Shown here one piece after another: positions 23,512-30,436 of a stretch of 34,627 nucleotides of DNA. Positions within the stretch are counted from its first letter, which is position 1, and each line of letters begins with the position of its first letter. A model generated the notes under the pieces. That model saw only the letters and a program-made list of their open reading frames with translations. It was not told the DNA's origin and did no database searches. Source of the DNA: Betaproteobacteria bacterium (lineage in GTDB: Bacteria; Pseudomonadota; Gammaproteobacteria; Burkholderiales; SG8-41); assembly GCA_021730905.1 (NCBI GenBank), contig JAKFYK010000033.1:1-34627 (forward strand). The letters are read 5' to 3'. Both the position numbers and the translations under genes were made by a program.

Positions 23512-24364
23512 GAAAAGCGAAGCGGATGGCGTGCCTCACGCGATAAAAATCACCCATGCCACGCGTCCCCTCACCACCGAGGTCGAGGCCATCAACGAAC
23601 GCGGCGAGAGCGTGCCGACGCCGATTGCCGGCGAACATCCGCTCACGCTCTACATCGACAAGCGCGAAATCGTCACCCTGATGACGCTGGGCCAGGCGCC
23701 AGAGGCGCTGGCACTGGGCTATCTGCGCAATCAGCGGTTGGTGCGCTCGATTGATGAGATCGCCGAAGTGCAGGTTGATTGGGACACCAACGCCGTTGCC
23801 ATTACCACGCGCACGGCGCTGCAAAACCTCGATGAGAAAATGCAAAAGCGCACCGTCACCACCGGCTGCGGACAGGGCACGGTGTTCGGCGATCTGATGG
23901 AAGAAATTGATTCCATCAAGCTCCGCAACGACGTAACGCTCAGCGAAACCACACTCTACGCCCTGCTCGACGCAGTGCGCCGCCACGAAACCATCTACAA
24001 AAGCGCCGGTGCGGTGCATGGATGCGCGCTGGCCGATGCCAATGGCGACATATTAATATTCGTCGAAGACGTGGGCCGCCACAACGCGGTGGATGCCATT
24101 GCCGGCAACATGTGGTTGGAAGGTATCGACGGCTCCGATAAGATTTTTTACACCACCGGACGGCTCACCTCGGAAATGGTGATCAAGGCCGCGCAGATGC
24201 AGATTCCGTGTCTGGTGTCGCGCTCGGGCCTCACACAAATGGGCCACGATATCGCCGTCAAAACCGGCATCACCATGATCGGCCGCGCGGTGAACAAGCA
24301 TTACCTGCTGTTTGCCGGCAAGCATCGTTTCGTGAAGACGACGATACCGACAATGTTGGCCTAA
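23498..24364 (+). CDS. fdhD: Formate dehydrogenase sulfurtransferase FdhD
   Basis: Transfers sulfur from the IscS cysteine desulfurase to the metal cofactor of formate dehydrogenase, which is essential for activity. Family blocks seen: PIAGEHPLTLYIDKREIVTLMTLG, ALGYLRNQRLV, TTGCGQGTVF with the catalytic cysteine C124, AVHGCALAD, FVEDVGRHNAVDAIAG, TGRLTSEMVIKAA and PCLVSRSGLT. The E. coli CxxC pair is here a single cysteine (GCGQG). The start is uncertain: GTG 23498 lies inside a heptamer repeat array, and there is no clear ribosome binding site. Its target enzyme is encoded about 12 kb to the left. Confidence 0.95.
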   Translation: MRREVKSEADGVPHAIKITHATRPLTTEVEAINERGESVPTPIAGEHPLTLYIDKREIVTLMTLGQAPEALALGYLRNQRLVRSIDEIAEVQVDWDTNAVAITTRTALQNLDEKMQKRTVTTGCGQGTVFGDLMEEIDSIKLRNDVTLSETTLYALLDAVRRHETIYKSAGAVHGCALADANGDILIFVEDVGRHNAVDAIAGNMWLEGIDGSDKIFYTTGRLTSEMVIKAAQMQIPCLVSRSGLTQMGHDIAVKTGITMIGRAVNKHYLLFAGKHRFVKTTIPTMLA

Positions 24365-24374
24365 CGCTGTCGAA

Positions 24375-24977
24375 ATGACCGCCTCACGCCTCACGCCTCG
24401 CGCCTCACGAATAACCGGCGTCATCCTCGCCGGCGGACAAGGCCGACGCATGGGCAGCGTCGATAAAGGGTTGAAACCGCTGCGCGGCAAACCGATGGTG
24501 CAATGGGTGCTGGAGCGCTTTGCGCCGCAAGTCGATGAAGTACTGATCAACGCCAACCAGAATCTCGATACGTACTCCCAATTCGGCTGCCAAGTCGTGC
24601 CGGACGAGATCGGCGGCTTTGCCGGCCCGCTGGCCGGCCTGCATCGCGGCCTATCCGCGGCCAAACATGACCTCATCGCCACCGCGCCCTGCGACTCCCC
24701 TTTCCTGCCGCTGAATTTGATCGCGCGTTTATACGAAGCGCTGGACGACAAACAAGCCGATCTTGCTGTGGCGCGCACCGGCGATCAGCCGCATCCGGTG
24801 TTCTGCCTGTGCCGCAAATCGGTGCTGCCGGGATTGACTGCGTTTCTAGAAAGCGGCGGACGCAAGATTGATGCGTGGTATGCAGCGCTCAAAGTGACGG
24901 AAGTATTGTTTGATGATGAGGCGGATGCGTTTAGTAATATCAATACCGTGGAGGAATTGCGGACGTTTGAAGGCTGA
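24375..24977 (+). CDS. mobA: Molybdenum cofactor guanylyltransferase MobA
   Basis: Attaches GMP to the molybdopterin cofactor, giving the bis-MGD form used by formate dehydrogenase. The nucleotide-binding motif is VILAGGQGRRMGSVDKGLKPLRGKPM. FAGPLAGLHRGL and TAPCDSPFLPL (metal-binding DSPF) follow. It is 200 residues long and ends in NINTVEELRTFEG. The first 14 residues are not typical: residues 3-12 (ASRLTPRASR) are encoded by the inverted heptamer array at 24381-24408, so the repeat has become coding. It lies 10 bp after fdhD. Confidence 0.95.
   Translation: MTASRLTPRASRITGVILAGGQGRRMGSVDKGLKPLRGKPMVQWVLERFAPQVDEVLINANQNLDTYSQFGCQVVPDEIGGFAGPLAGLHRGLSAAKHDLIATAPCDSPFLPLNLIARLYEALDDKQADLAVARTGDQPHPVFCLCRKSVLPGLTAFLESGGRKIDAWYAALKVTEVLFDDEADAFSNINTVEELRTFEG
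24381..24408. repeat. Heptamer tandem array (4 units), inverted, within the mobA start
   Basis: GCCTCAC, GCCTCAC, GCCTCGC, GCCTCAC: the inverse complement of the heptamer at 23484. It is inside the mobA coding region and encodes residues 3-12. The two arrays face each other across fdhD. Confidence 0.8.
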
Positions 24978-25154
24978 AAAAATAACTTTTCTCGATATTT
25001 CTTTTTACGGGTTTTTAGTGCCGTTGAGTATGCAGTTAATATCACATAGCATCATGTTTTAAATGACTTTTTTTAGACCTTATGCCCGCCATGTTAGACC
25101 GCAGGCAATCAAGTTAAGTCGCAAATTGGTGCGGTCTACATTACGTTGGGTGTC
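24978..25154. other. AT-rich spacer with a 9-bp inverted repeat before a foreign gene
   Basis: This 177-bp spacer holds a degenerate AT-rich repeat copy (24994-25018), a poly-T tract, and the exact inverted pair TAGACCGCA (25095-25103)/TGCGGTCTA (25130-25138). GTTGGGT (25144-25150), five bases before the next ATG, fits the integron attC core consensus GTTRRRY. The expected partner RYYYAAC is only poorly matched, by GCCCGCC near 25084, so an attC identity is doubtful. Confidence 0.35.
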
Positions 25155-25856
25155 ATGAATATTATCACTCTCGATGACCTTAACGGACGGCTCTTGGATG
25201 GACTGGAGTTCTGCGCTGCTACGTATGCTTTGTTTGAGTCAGTCCGTAGCACTCCCGAAGGTATCGAGCGTTTACGACTTCGTTCCGGCAATACCGAAAA
25301 GAGACTGCTTGAGGAGTTGTTCCCTATATGCAGATACGTCCAAACGTACTATCGCCCTGGACGATATATCTCTGTGCGCTGGATAAACGGGAGTCAATCA
25401 TTCGACGCGGAACTTCACCAGAAAGGGGACTACATTTCGCAAGGCTATTACAAGGCCATAGTCTACTTGGAAGCCACCTGCGCAATGCACGAACACGAAC
25501 ACTGGATATGGAAATTGCTTGGGCAAGGGCGTGGGGTATACGCTCCGGAAGGCATTCGGAAGGAGAAAGGTAAACCGGTTGAGTCCGAGCCAGTCGTGTT
25601 CTCAAATCTTGAGCACGTATCCGGGTTCGCGCCAATCGTCGCATCCGCTATCCAAAGGAAAGCCCAGATCATTTATCCAGAGGGCACTTCGCTTGTTGTC
25701 GAGTGTTACCTAAATAGCCTTTACACGCCTGAAGAATGGCGAATCCTTGCTGAAAACGTGGAAAGCTTGCTATCCGCGGTTCCATTTCAAGAAGTGCTGC
25801 TGGTCGACGGCGCTACTGAACGCGCAACCCCTTTGGCGCTTCGGCGATCTTATTGA
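25155..25856 (+). CDS. Unknown protein, probably horizontally acquired
   Basis: A 233-residue soluble protein starting MNIITLDDLNGRLLDGLEFC (ATG 25155). I recognise no domain. It has mixed alpha/beta character, a central region rich in aromatic residues (YVQTYYRPGRYISVRWINGSQSFD) and an MHEHEHWIW stretch whose three histidines could bind metal. Base composition and codon use are much more balanced (TTT, ATA, AGT, CGA codons) than the GC-rich neighbours, suggesting transfer. It lies between mobA and convergent ylqF with no operon partners. The upstream spacer has an inverted repeat and a core-site-like motif that hint at a captured gene. Confidence 0.65.
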   Translation: MNIITLDDLNGRLLDGLEFCAATYALFESVRSTPEGIERLRLRSGNTEKRLLEELFPICRYVQTYYRPGRYISVRWINGSQSFDAELHQKGDYISQGYYKAIVYLEATCAMHEHEHWIWKLLGQGRGVYAPEGIRKEKGKPVESEPVVFSNLEHVSGFAPIVASAIQRKAQIIYPEGTSLVVECYLNSLYTPEEWRILAENVESLLSAVPFQEVLLVDGATERATPLALRRSY

Positions 25857-25889
25857 CGCCCTACAGTTTTGTAGCTCACGCATCGTTTG

Positions 25890-26786
25890 CTAAACCACTA
25901 ATGGTAGAGCAGTCCCGGCCTGCGTGCCCACCTTGGCTTTGAATGACGCCGGCGTCTCCAAACTCACCCGCCCGAGCGCGCCGCTGCGGTAATCGGTCAA
26001 CAACGTAATAGCCGCCTTCTCAAAGTCGAACGCCCCGCCCTTGAGCCGATAGCCGCGTTTGGCGGCGACGGCTTCCACCACGCTGACCCCGTCCATTCCC
26101 TTCGTCACGTCTGCCGAAAAGTTATACCGCGCCGCCAGCGCCTGCGAATAACGCTCCAGCAACACCTCCGCCAGAAACACCGCCACTTCGGATTCGTGAT
26201 AAGCCTTGGTGCCGATGATGTGGCTGGCGGCCAGCATTAGGCCGTCGCTTTCATGCTCAATTTTTGGCCACATCAGGCCCGGCGTGTCGGTAAGGATCAC
26301 GTCGGACGATAAATCGTAGCGATTCAGCGCCTTGGTCACCGCCGGTTCGTCGCCCACCTTGGCGGCGCGCCGCTTGAGCAAGGCGTTGATCAGCGTCGAT
26401 TTTCCGACGTTGGGTACGCCCATCACCATCATGCGCAGCGGTTTGAGATTGTCGTTGCGATGGGGCGCAAGTTTCTTGGCGAGGCTCACGACCTTGGCCG
26501 CCTCGCCCTGCTTCTTGCATGACAGCGCAATCGCGGTGACATCTTTTTGCGCGTTAAAAAACGCGAGCCACGCCTGCGTCACCGCCGGATCGGCCAGATC
26601 CATTTTATTCAGCACTTTGAGGCACGGCCGCTGGCGGTGCGTGCGCAGGGTTTCGACCAGCGGATTTGCGCTCGCCATCGGGCAGCGCGCGTCGAGCACT
26701 TCGACCACCACGTCGTGCTCCGCCATCGCCTTTTTGGCTTCATTGAGCGCGACGGCCATGTGGCCGGGAAACCAGTTGATCGACAT
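25890..26786 (-). CDS. ylqF: Ribosome biogenesis GTPase YlqF/RbgA
   Basis: Circularly permuted GTPase of 298 residues that aids late assembly of the large ribosomal subunit. The G motifs occur in the permuted order: NKMDLAD (G4) early at about residue 59, then GVPNVGKSTLINAL (G1) at about 123, and DTPGLMWPK (G3) at about 167. The start INWFPGHMAVALNEAKKAM and DVVVEVLDARCPMASANP are family hallmarks. It converges with the foreign gene and precedes nothing on its 3' side. The DUF1653 gene lies just upstream on the same strand (9 bp), suggesting co-transcription. Confidence 0.95.
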   Translation of the reverse strand: MSINWFPGHMAVALNEAKKAMAEHDVVVEVLDARCPMASANPLVETLRTHRQRPCLKVLNKMDLADPAVTQAWLAFFNAQKDVTAIALSCKKQGEAAKVVSLAKKLAPHRNDNLKPLRMMVMGVPNVGKSTLINALLKRRAAKVGDEPAVTKALNRYDLSSDVILTDTPGLMWPKIEHESDGLMLAASHIIGTKAYHESEVAVFLAEVLLERYSQALAARYNFSADVTKGMDGVSVVEAVAAKRGYRLKGGAFDFEKAAITLLTDYRSGALGRVSLETPASFKAKVGTQAGTALPLVV

Positions 26787-26795
26787 GTCGGACCT

Positions 26796-27011
26796 TTACA
26801 GACGAACGAAACGCGGCAGGGTTTTGCCGTCGATCACGACGTCTTCGACAAACATCGCAGCAGGCCGCACCCATAGCCCTCCTTCGCCGTACAGCGGCCG
26901 GTAAACCACCATCATTTCGCGCGTTTCTGAATGACGCGCCATGCCGATCACGTCGTATTCGTTGCCCTTGTAATGGCGGTAACGGCCGGGCTCAACTACA
27001 ACGGCATTCAC
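26796..27011 (-). CDS. DUF1653 domain protein
   Basis: Small 71-residue protein formed by one DUF1653 domain: PGRYRHYKGNEYDVIGMARHSETREMMVVYRPLYGEGGLWVRPAAMFVEDV. The GxYRHYKG and VVYRxLYGE segments define the family, which is probably a small beta barrel of unknown role. It starts with GTG 27011 and is followed 9 bp later by ylqF. An AT-rich repeat copy lies about 90 bp upstream (27100-27130). Confidence 0.9.
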   Translation of the reverse strand: MNAVVVEPGRYRHYKGNEYDVIGMARHSETREMMVVYRPLYGEGGLWVRPAAMFVEDVVIDGKTLPRFVRL

Positions 27012-27099
27012 GGCGCGGGCCTGACGGCGATGCTGCGATCAGCAGTGATATTCATGGTGAAACTCATTGACTGGTATTGAGTAATGCGTGATTATATAA

Positions 27100-27130
27100 T
27101 AAGTATTTGTTTTTATTGATATTTTTATAC
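27100..27130 (+). repeat. AT-rich interspersed repeat, copy between DUF1653 and ada
   Basis: TAAGTATTTGTTTTTATT then GATATTTTTATAC. This is the clearest copy, in the spacer between ada (3' end) and the DUF1653 gene (5' end). Confidence 0.7.
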
Positions 27131-27138
27131 ACATCGCC

Positions 27139-28218
27139 TCATCTACGCGCTTCCCGCTTCAGTAAAGCCCGCTTGCGTTCGACGCCCCAGCGATAACCCG
27201 CCAGCCCGCCGTCATTGCGCACCACGCGATGACAAGGTATCACCACCGCCAGCGCATTCGCAGCACAGGCACTGGCCACCGCACGCACCGATTTCGGCGC
27301 GCCGATGCGCTTGGCGATCTGTGAGTATGTCACCGTTGAGCCTGCGGGTATCTTTTGCAGCGCCTCCCATACGCGCTGCTGGAACGCTGTGCCGCGCACA
27401 TCGAGCGGCAGTTCCAGGCCTTTCGCAGGTGCTTCCACGATGCCCACCACTTTCGCCACTACCCGCTCAAACTTTTTGTCGCTGCCCATCAACTGCGCGC
27501 GCGGGAACCGGTCCTGCAAATCACGCGCCAAGGCGTCGGGATCGTCGCCCATGAGAATCGCGCACACGCCGCGTTCACTGGCCGCCACCAGTATCGAACC
27601 GAGAGAACATTCACCGATAGCGAAACGTATTTTCGTGTTCGCACCGCCTGCGCGGTATTTCGATGGCGTCATGCCCAGCAGCGCAGTCGATTTTTCGTAG
27701 AAGCGACCACTGGAACTGTAACCCGCATCGAAGATCGCCTTGGTTACCGTGCTGCTTCGATCCAGTTCGTTGCGGACACGTTTGCCGCGATGCGCCGCCG
27801 CGTAAGCCTTGGGCGTCAAACCCGTCGCGGCTTTAAAGACGCGATGAAAGTGAGAGGCACTCATGCCTGCATGGCTGGCCAATTCGACCAGGCCGGGTAC
27901 GGTCTCGGCCCGCTCAATCAACCGGCAGACCTTGGCTACAACTACCGCATGTTGCGCAACCAGCGACAGTTGGTCGGGCTTGCAGCGTTTGCATGGACGA
28001 AAGCCCGCTTTTTCAGCGTCCGTGCGCGTGGCGTGAAAACGCACGTTTTCCGGCCGGGCGGGGCGCGACGCGCAAGACGGACGGCAATAGACGCCGGTGG
28101 TTTTGACCGAGTAGAAAAAATTTCCGTCTGCGGCAGGGTCTCGCGTCACTACAGCGTTCCAGCGGGGATCACTCGTCGTGGCAGCTGCAAGCGTTTTGAT
28201 GCTGGCTAAGGTTTTCAT
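27139..28218 (-). CDS. ada: Ada: methyl-phosphotriester/O6-methylguanine methyltransferase and regulator
   Basis: Suicidal DNA-repair protein and transcription activator of the adaptive response. From ATG 28218 it has 359 residues, near E. coli Ada (354). Domains in order: N-terminal zinc methyl-acceptor (GVYCRPSCASRPARPENV...FRPCKRCKPDQ), AraC-type helix-turn-helix (VELASHAGMSASHFHRVFKAATGLTPKAY and AIFDAGYSSSGRFYEKSTALLGMTPSKYR), and the C-terminal methyltransferase with active site IPCHRVVRNDGGLAGYRWG. All key cysteines are present. I could not find a clear Ada box. It appears monocistronic. Confidence 0.95.
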   Translation of the reverse strand: MKTLASIKTLAAATTSDPRWNAVVTRDPAADGNFFYSVKTTGVYCRPSCASRPARPENVRFHATRTDAEKAGFRPCKRCKPDQLSLVAQHAVVVAKVCRLIERAETVPGLVELASHAGMSASHFHRVFKAATGLTPKAYAAAHRGKRVRNELDRSSTVTKAIFDAGYSSSGRFYEKSTALLGMTPSKYRAGGANTKIRFAIGECSLGSILVAASERGVCAILMGDDPDALARDLQDRFPRAQLMGSDKKFERVVAKVVGIVEAPAKGLELPLDVRGTAFQQRVWEALQKIPAGSTVTYSQIAKRIGAPKSVRAVASACAANALAVVIPCHRVVRNDGGLAGYRWGVERKRALLKREARR

Positions 28219-28307
28219 GGTCGTTTCATGCAAAAGTCTGATGACGGTTGCAATGTAACGATATTCGCAAAGCGGCGCACTCCGAGTCTTGCTTTTGAAT
28301 TCGGCTT

Positions 28308-28338
28308 TTGTAAGGCGCGATCCTGTCGCGCCCTACAA
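28308..28338. repeat. REP-like palindrome at the mtfA 3' end
   Basis: TTGTAAGGCGCGA (28308-28320), loop TCCTG, TCGCGCCCTACAA (28326-28338): a 13-bp stem with one mismatch. The right arm overlaps the mtfA stop codon and last codon. There is no U run on either strand. Its form resembles the dispersed REP-type palindromes of proteobacteria; it may stabilise or terminate the mtfA mRNA. Confidence 0.55.
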
Positions 28339-29106
28339 CATTGATAGTCGTTGCGCGGGATCCTGCCGGTAAAACTGCGCCAGCTGCGCATAAACTTCCG
28401 GATATTCGCCACGCACCACCAGTGGTGTCTCAATAAACGCCTCGCTGATCACTGCAAAAAACTCGGCGGGGTTTTCCGAGGCATATTCATCGATAGATGT
28501 TTCTTCGCCGCTATCGACACGCCGGCAGAAATGCTCGTAGGCTTTGCTGAACGCCGATGCCCACTGCGCTCGATCCATACCCTTGTGCAGCGGCGGGAAA
28601 CCGTTGGCATCGCCGTTGAGCATGTCGATCTGATGCGCAAATTCGTGGATCACCACGTTGTATCCATCACCTTGATCGGCTTGTTGCACATCCGCCCACG
28701 ACAAAATCACCGTGCCATGTTCCCACGACTCACCGCTCATTGGCTCTTCGATGATATGCACCACGCCCGCCTCGTCCACTTCCTCATGGCGCGCGACGAA
28801 CTCCCCGGGATAAATGATTACTTCGGTCCAGCTCTTGTACCAATCCAGATCAAGATTGAGGATCAGCATGCAGGCCTGGATCGCGATGGCCAGCCGCGCA
28901 CCGTTGTCGATGTTCAACTTGCCCGCACCGTTGATTGGCTTTTCGGCCAAAAACAGGATCACCAGTTGCTTCAGGCGCGCGCGTTCGTCAGTGCTGAGCA
29001 CGCGGCTGAAGCTATAATCTTCGAGCGCGCGGTTCCACGTTACGTCGTCAATCTGCGCCTCACGCAACATGCGTTCACGCCGGCGCTTCGTAAAAAAACC
29101 AAACAT
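28333..29106 (-). CDS. mtfA: MtfA zinc peptidase (Mlc titration factor)
   Basis: Cytosolic peptidase of the MtfA family, which in E. coli binds the glucose repressor Mlc. The zinc motif HEFAHQID (HExxH) is followed by NGDANGFPPLH and a downstream glutamate in EFFAVISEAFIE. The protein is 257 residues from ATG 29106 (MFGFFTKRRRERM), the standard family start. A longer frame to 29217 adds atypical sequence and would overlap rmuC. The bases just in front of and including the ATG are a copy of the AT-rich repeat (29090-29118), with no Shine-Dalgarno. The genes on either side are unrelated. Confidence 0.92.
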   Translation of the reverse strand: MFGFFTKRRRERMLREAQIDDVTWNRALEDYSFSRVLSTDERARLKQLVILFLAEKPINGAGKLNIDNGARLAIAIQACMLILNLDLDWYKSWTEVIIYPGEFVARHEEVDEAGVVHIIEEPMSGESWEHGTVILSWADVQQADQGDGYNVVIHEFAHQIDMLNGDANGFPPLHKGMDRAQWASAFSKAYEHFCRRVDSGEETSIDEYASENPAEFFAVISEAFIETPLVVRGEYPEVYAQLAQFYRQDPAQRLSML

Positions 29107-29118
29107 AAACAAATACTC
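29090..29118 (-). repeat. AT-rich interspersed repeat, degenerate copy at mtfA start
   Basis: On the minus strand: GAGTATTTGTTTATGTTTGG followed by a T-rich tail. It contains the mtfA ATG. It agrees with the family mainly in the first 12 bases. Confidence 0.45.
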
Positions 29119-29143
29119 TGGCCGCAGCGTGAAGACAGCTTGA

Positions 29144-30415
29144 TCAGCCGCCACGGCCGCCGTCTTCACGGCGGTCCACCACCTTGGGCAGCGGCGCGGG
29201 TGTTTCCTCGAGTTCAACGCCTTCGATTTGCGCGAAGCGCTGCGAGATTTTTTTGCTGCTGATCTGCACCTGCTGCGCGTCTTCGTGCGCCTGGCGCACG
29301 TGATCGGCGAGCTTGCGCATGCGGTCGTCGAAGCGCGCGAAATCGTGGCTCAGTTTCACCAATTCATCCTTAATCACGTGCATCTGGTTGCGCGTTTCCA
29401 CGTCTTTCAGCACGGCGCGCGCGGTATTGAGCACCGCCATCAGCGTGGTTGGCGACACGATCCACACCCGTTTCGCATTGGCGTATTCGACCACTTCGGC
29501 GTGATGCGCATGAATTTCCGCGAACACTGCCTCCGCCGGTATGAACATCACTGCACCATCGGACGTTTCGCCCGCAATGATGTACTTGCTGCTGATAGCA
29601 TCGACGTGGCGTTTGACGTCGGCCTTGAACTGCTTTTGCGCCAGCGTGTAGTCCACGTCGTTGGTATCCGGCGCGAACATGCGGTGATAATTTTCGAGGG
29701 GAAACTTGGAATCCACTGCCACCAGGCCAGTGGGCAGCGGTAGTTTCAGCACGCAATCCGCGCGCGTGCCGTTCGACAGCGTGGCCTGCATCTCAAATGC
29801 GCTGGTCGGCAGCACGTTACGCACCAGCGCCTCCAGTTGCACTTCGCCAAACGCCCCACGAGCGCGCTTGTCGCCGAGCAACTCCTGCAGGCTGACCACG
29901 CTGCCGGTGAGTCCCTCGATTTTCTTCTGCGCTTCGTCGATGGTGGCGAGCCGCGTCATCACGTTGACGAAGGTTTCGTTGGTTTTCTTGAACCCCTCAT
30001 CCAGACGTTCGCTGACCTTGCCGGAAATCTGGTCCAGCCGCTCGTCGATTTTGGCGTTGAGCGAGCGCGTGGTTTCCACCAACCGCTCGTTCATGGTGGC
30101 GCTCTGCAGCGCCATACTCTGAATCAGCGCCAGTTGCAGCGCCTGCAAGGTGTCGCGCGTTTGCTTCAATTCGGTGCCTACCGACCCACGCAACCGGTCG
30201 CTGGTGTCGCTGAGATGGCTGCCCAAGCGATCACCCTGCTGCGTGAGACCGCTGTGCAGATCGACGAGCATGGCGCGGTGCTTGGCTTCGAGACCGCTGT
30301 CGAGTTGCGCGGACAGTGTTTCCAGCGTGCGCGTCTGCGACTGCATGCGCAGGTACACCAGCACCAGCGTGACCAGCACGGTAACCAACAACACAACCAG
30401 AACGATATCCATCAT
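29144..30415 (-). CDS. rmuC: RmuC-family DNA recombination protein
   Basis: 423 residues, anchored by one N-terminal helix (IVLVVLLVTVLVTLVLVYL). A long coiled-coil region follows (about residues 30-165), then the RmuC nuclease-like domain: LLGDKRARGAFGEVQLEALVRNVLP, VAVDSKFPLENYHRMF, MFIPAEAVFAEIHAH and WIVSPTTLMAVLNTARAVLKD. RmuC limits inversions at inverted repeats in E. coli. The gene ends 37 bp before mtfA and starts 21 bp after ybbP on the same strand, so it may be part of a ybbA-ybbP-rmuC-mtfA transcript. Confidence 0.93.
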   Translation of the reverse strand: MMDIVLVVLLVTVLVTLVLVYLRMQSQTRTLETLSAQLDSGLEAKHRAMLVDLHSGLTQQGDRLGSHLSDTSDRLRGSVGTELKQTRDTLQALQLALIQSMALQSATMNERLVETTRSLNAKIDERLDQISGKVSERLDEGFKKTNETFVNVMTRLATIDEAQKKIEGLTGSVVSLQELLGDKRARGAFGEVQLEALVRNVLPTSAFEMQATLSNGTRADCVLKLPLPTGLVAVDSKFPLENYHRMFAPDTNDVDYTLAQKQFKADVKRHVDAISSKYIIAGETSDGAVMFIPAEAVFAEIHAHHAEVVEYANAKRVWIVSPTTLMAVLNTARAVLKDVETRNQMHVIKDELVKLSHDFARFDDRMRKLADHVRQAHEDAQQVQISSKKISQRFAQIEGVELEETPAPLPKVVDRREDGGRGG

Positions 30416-30436
30416 CAGCGCAGTATACCGCGCCGC

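Noticed and set aside
28333..29217. Longer mtfA start at 29217
   Set aside because: The extra 37 residues are atypical and overlap rmuC; the family start MFGFF at 29106 fits.
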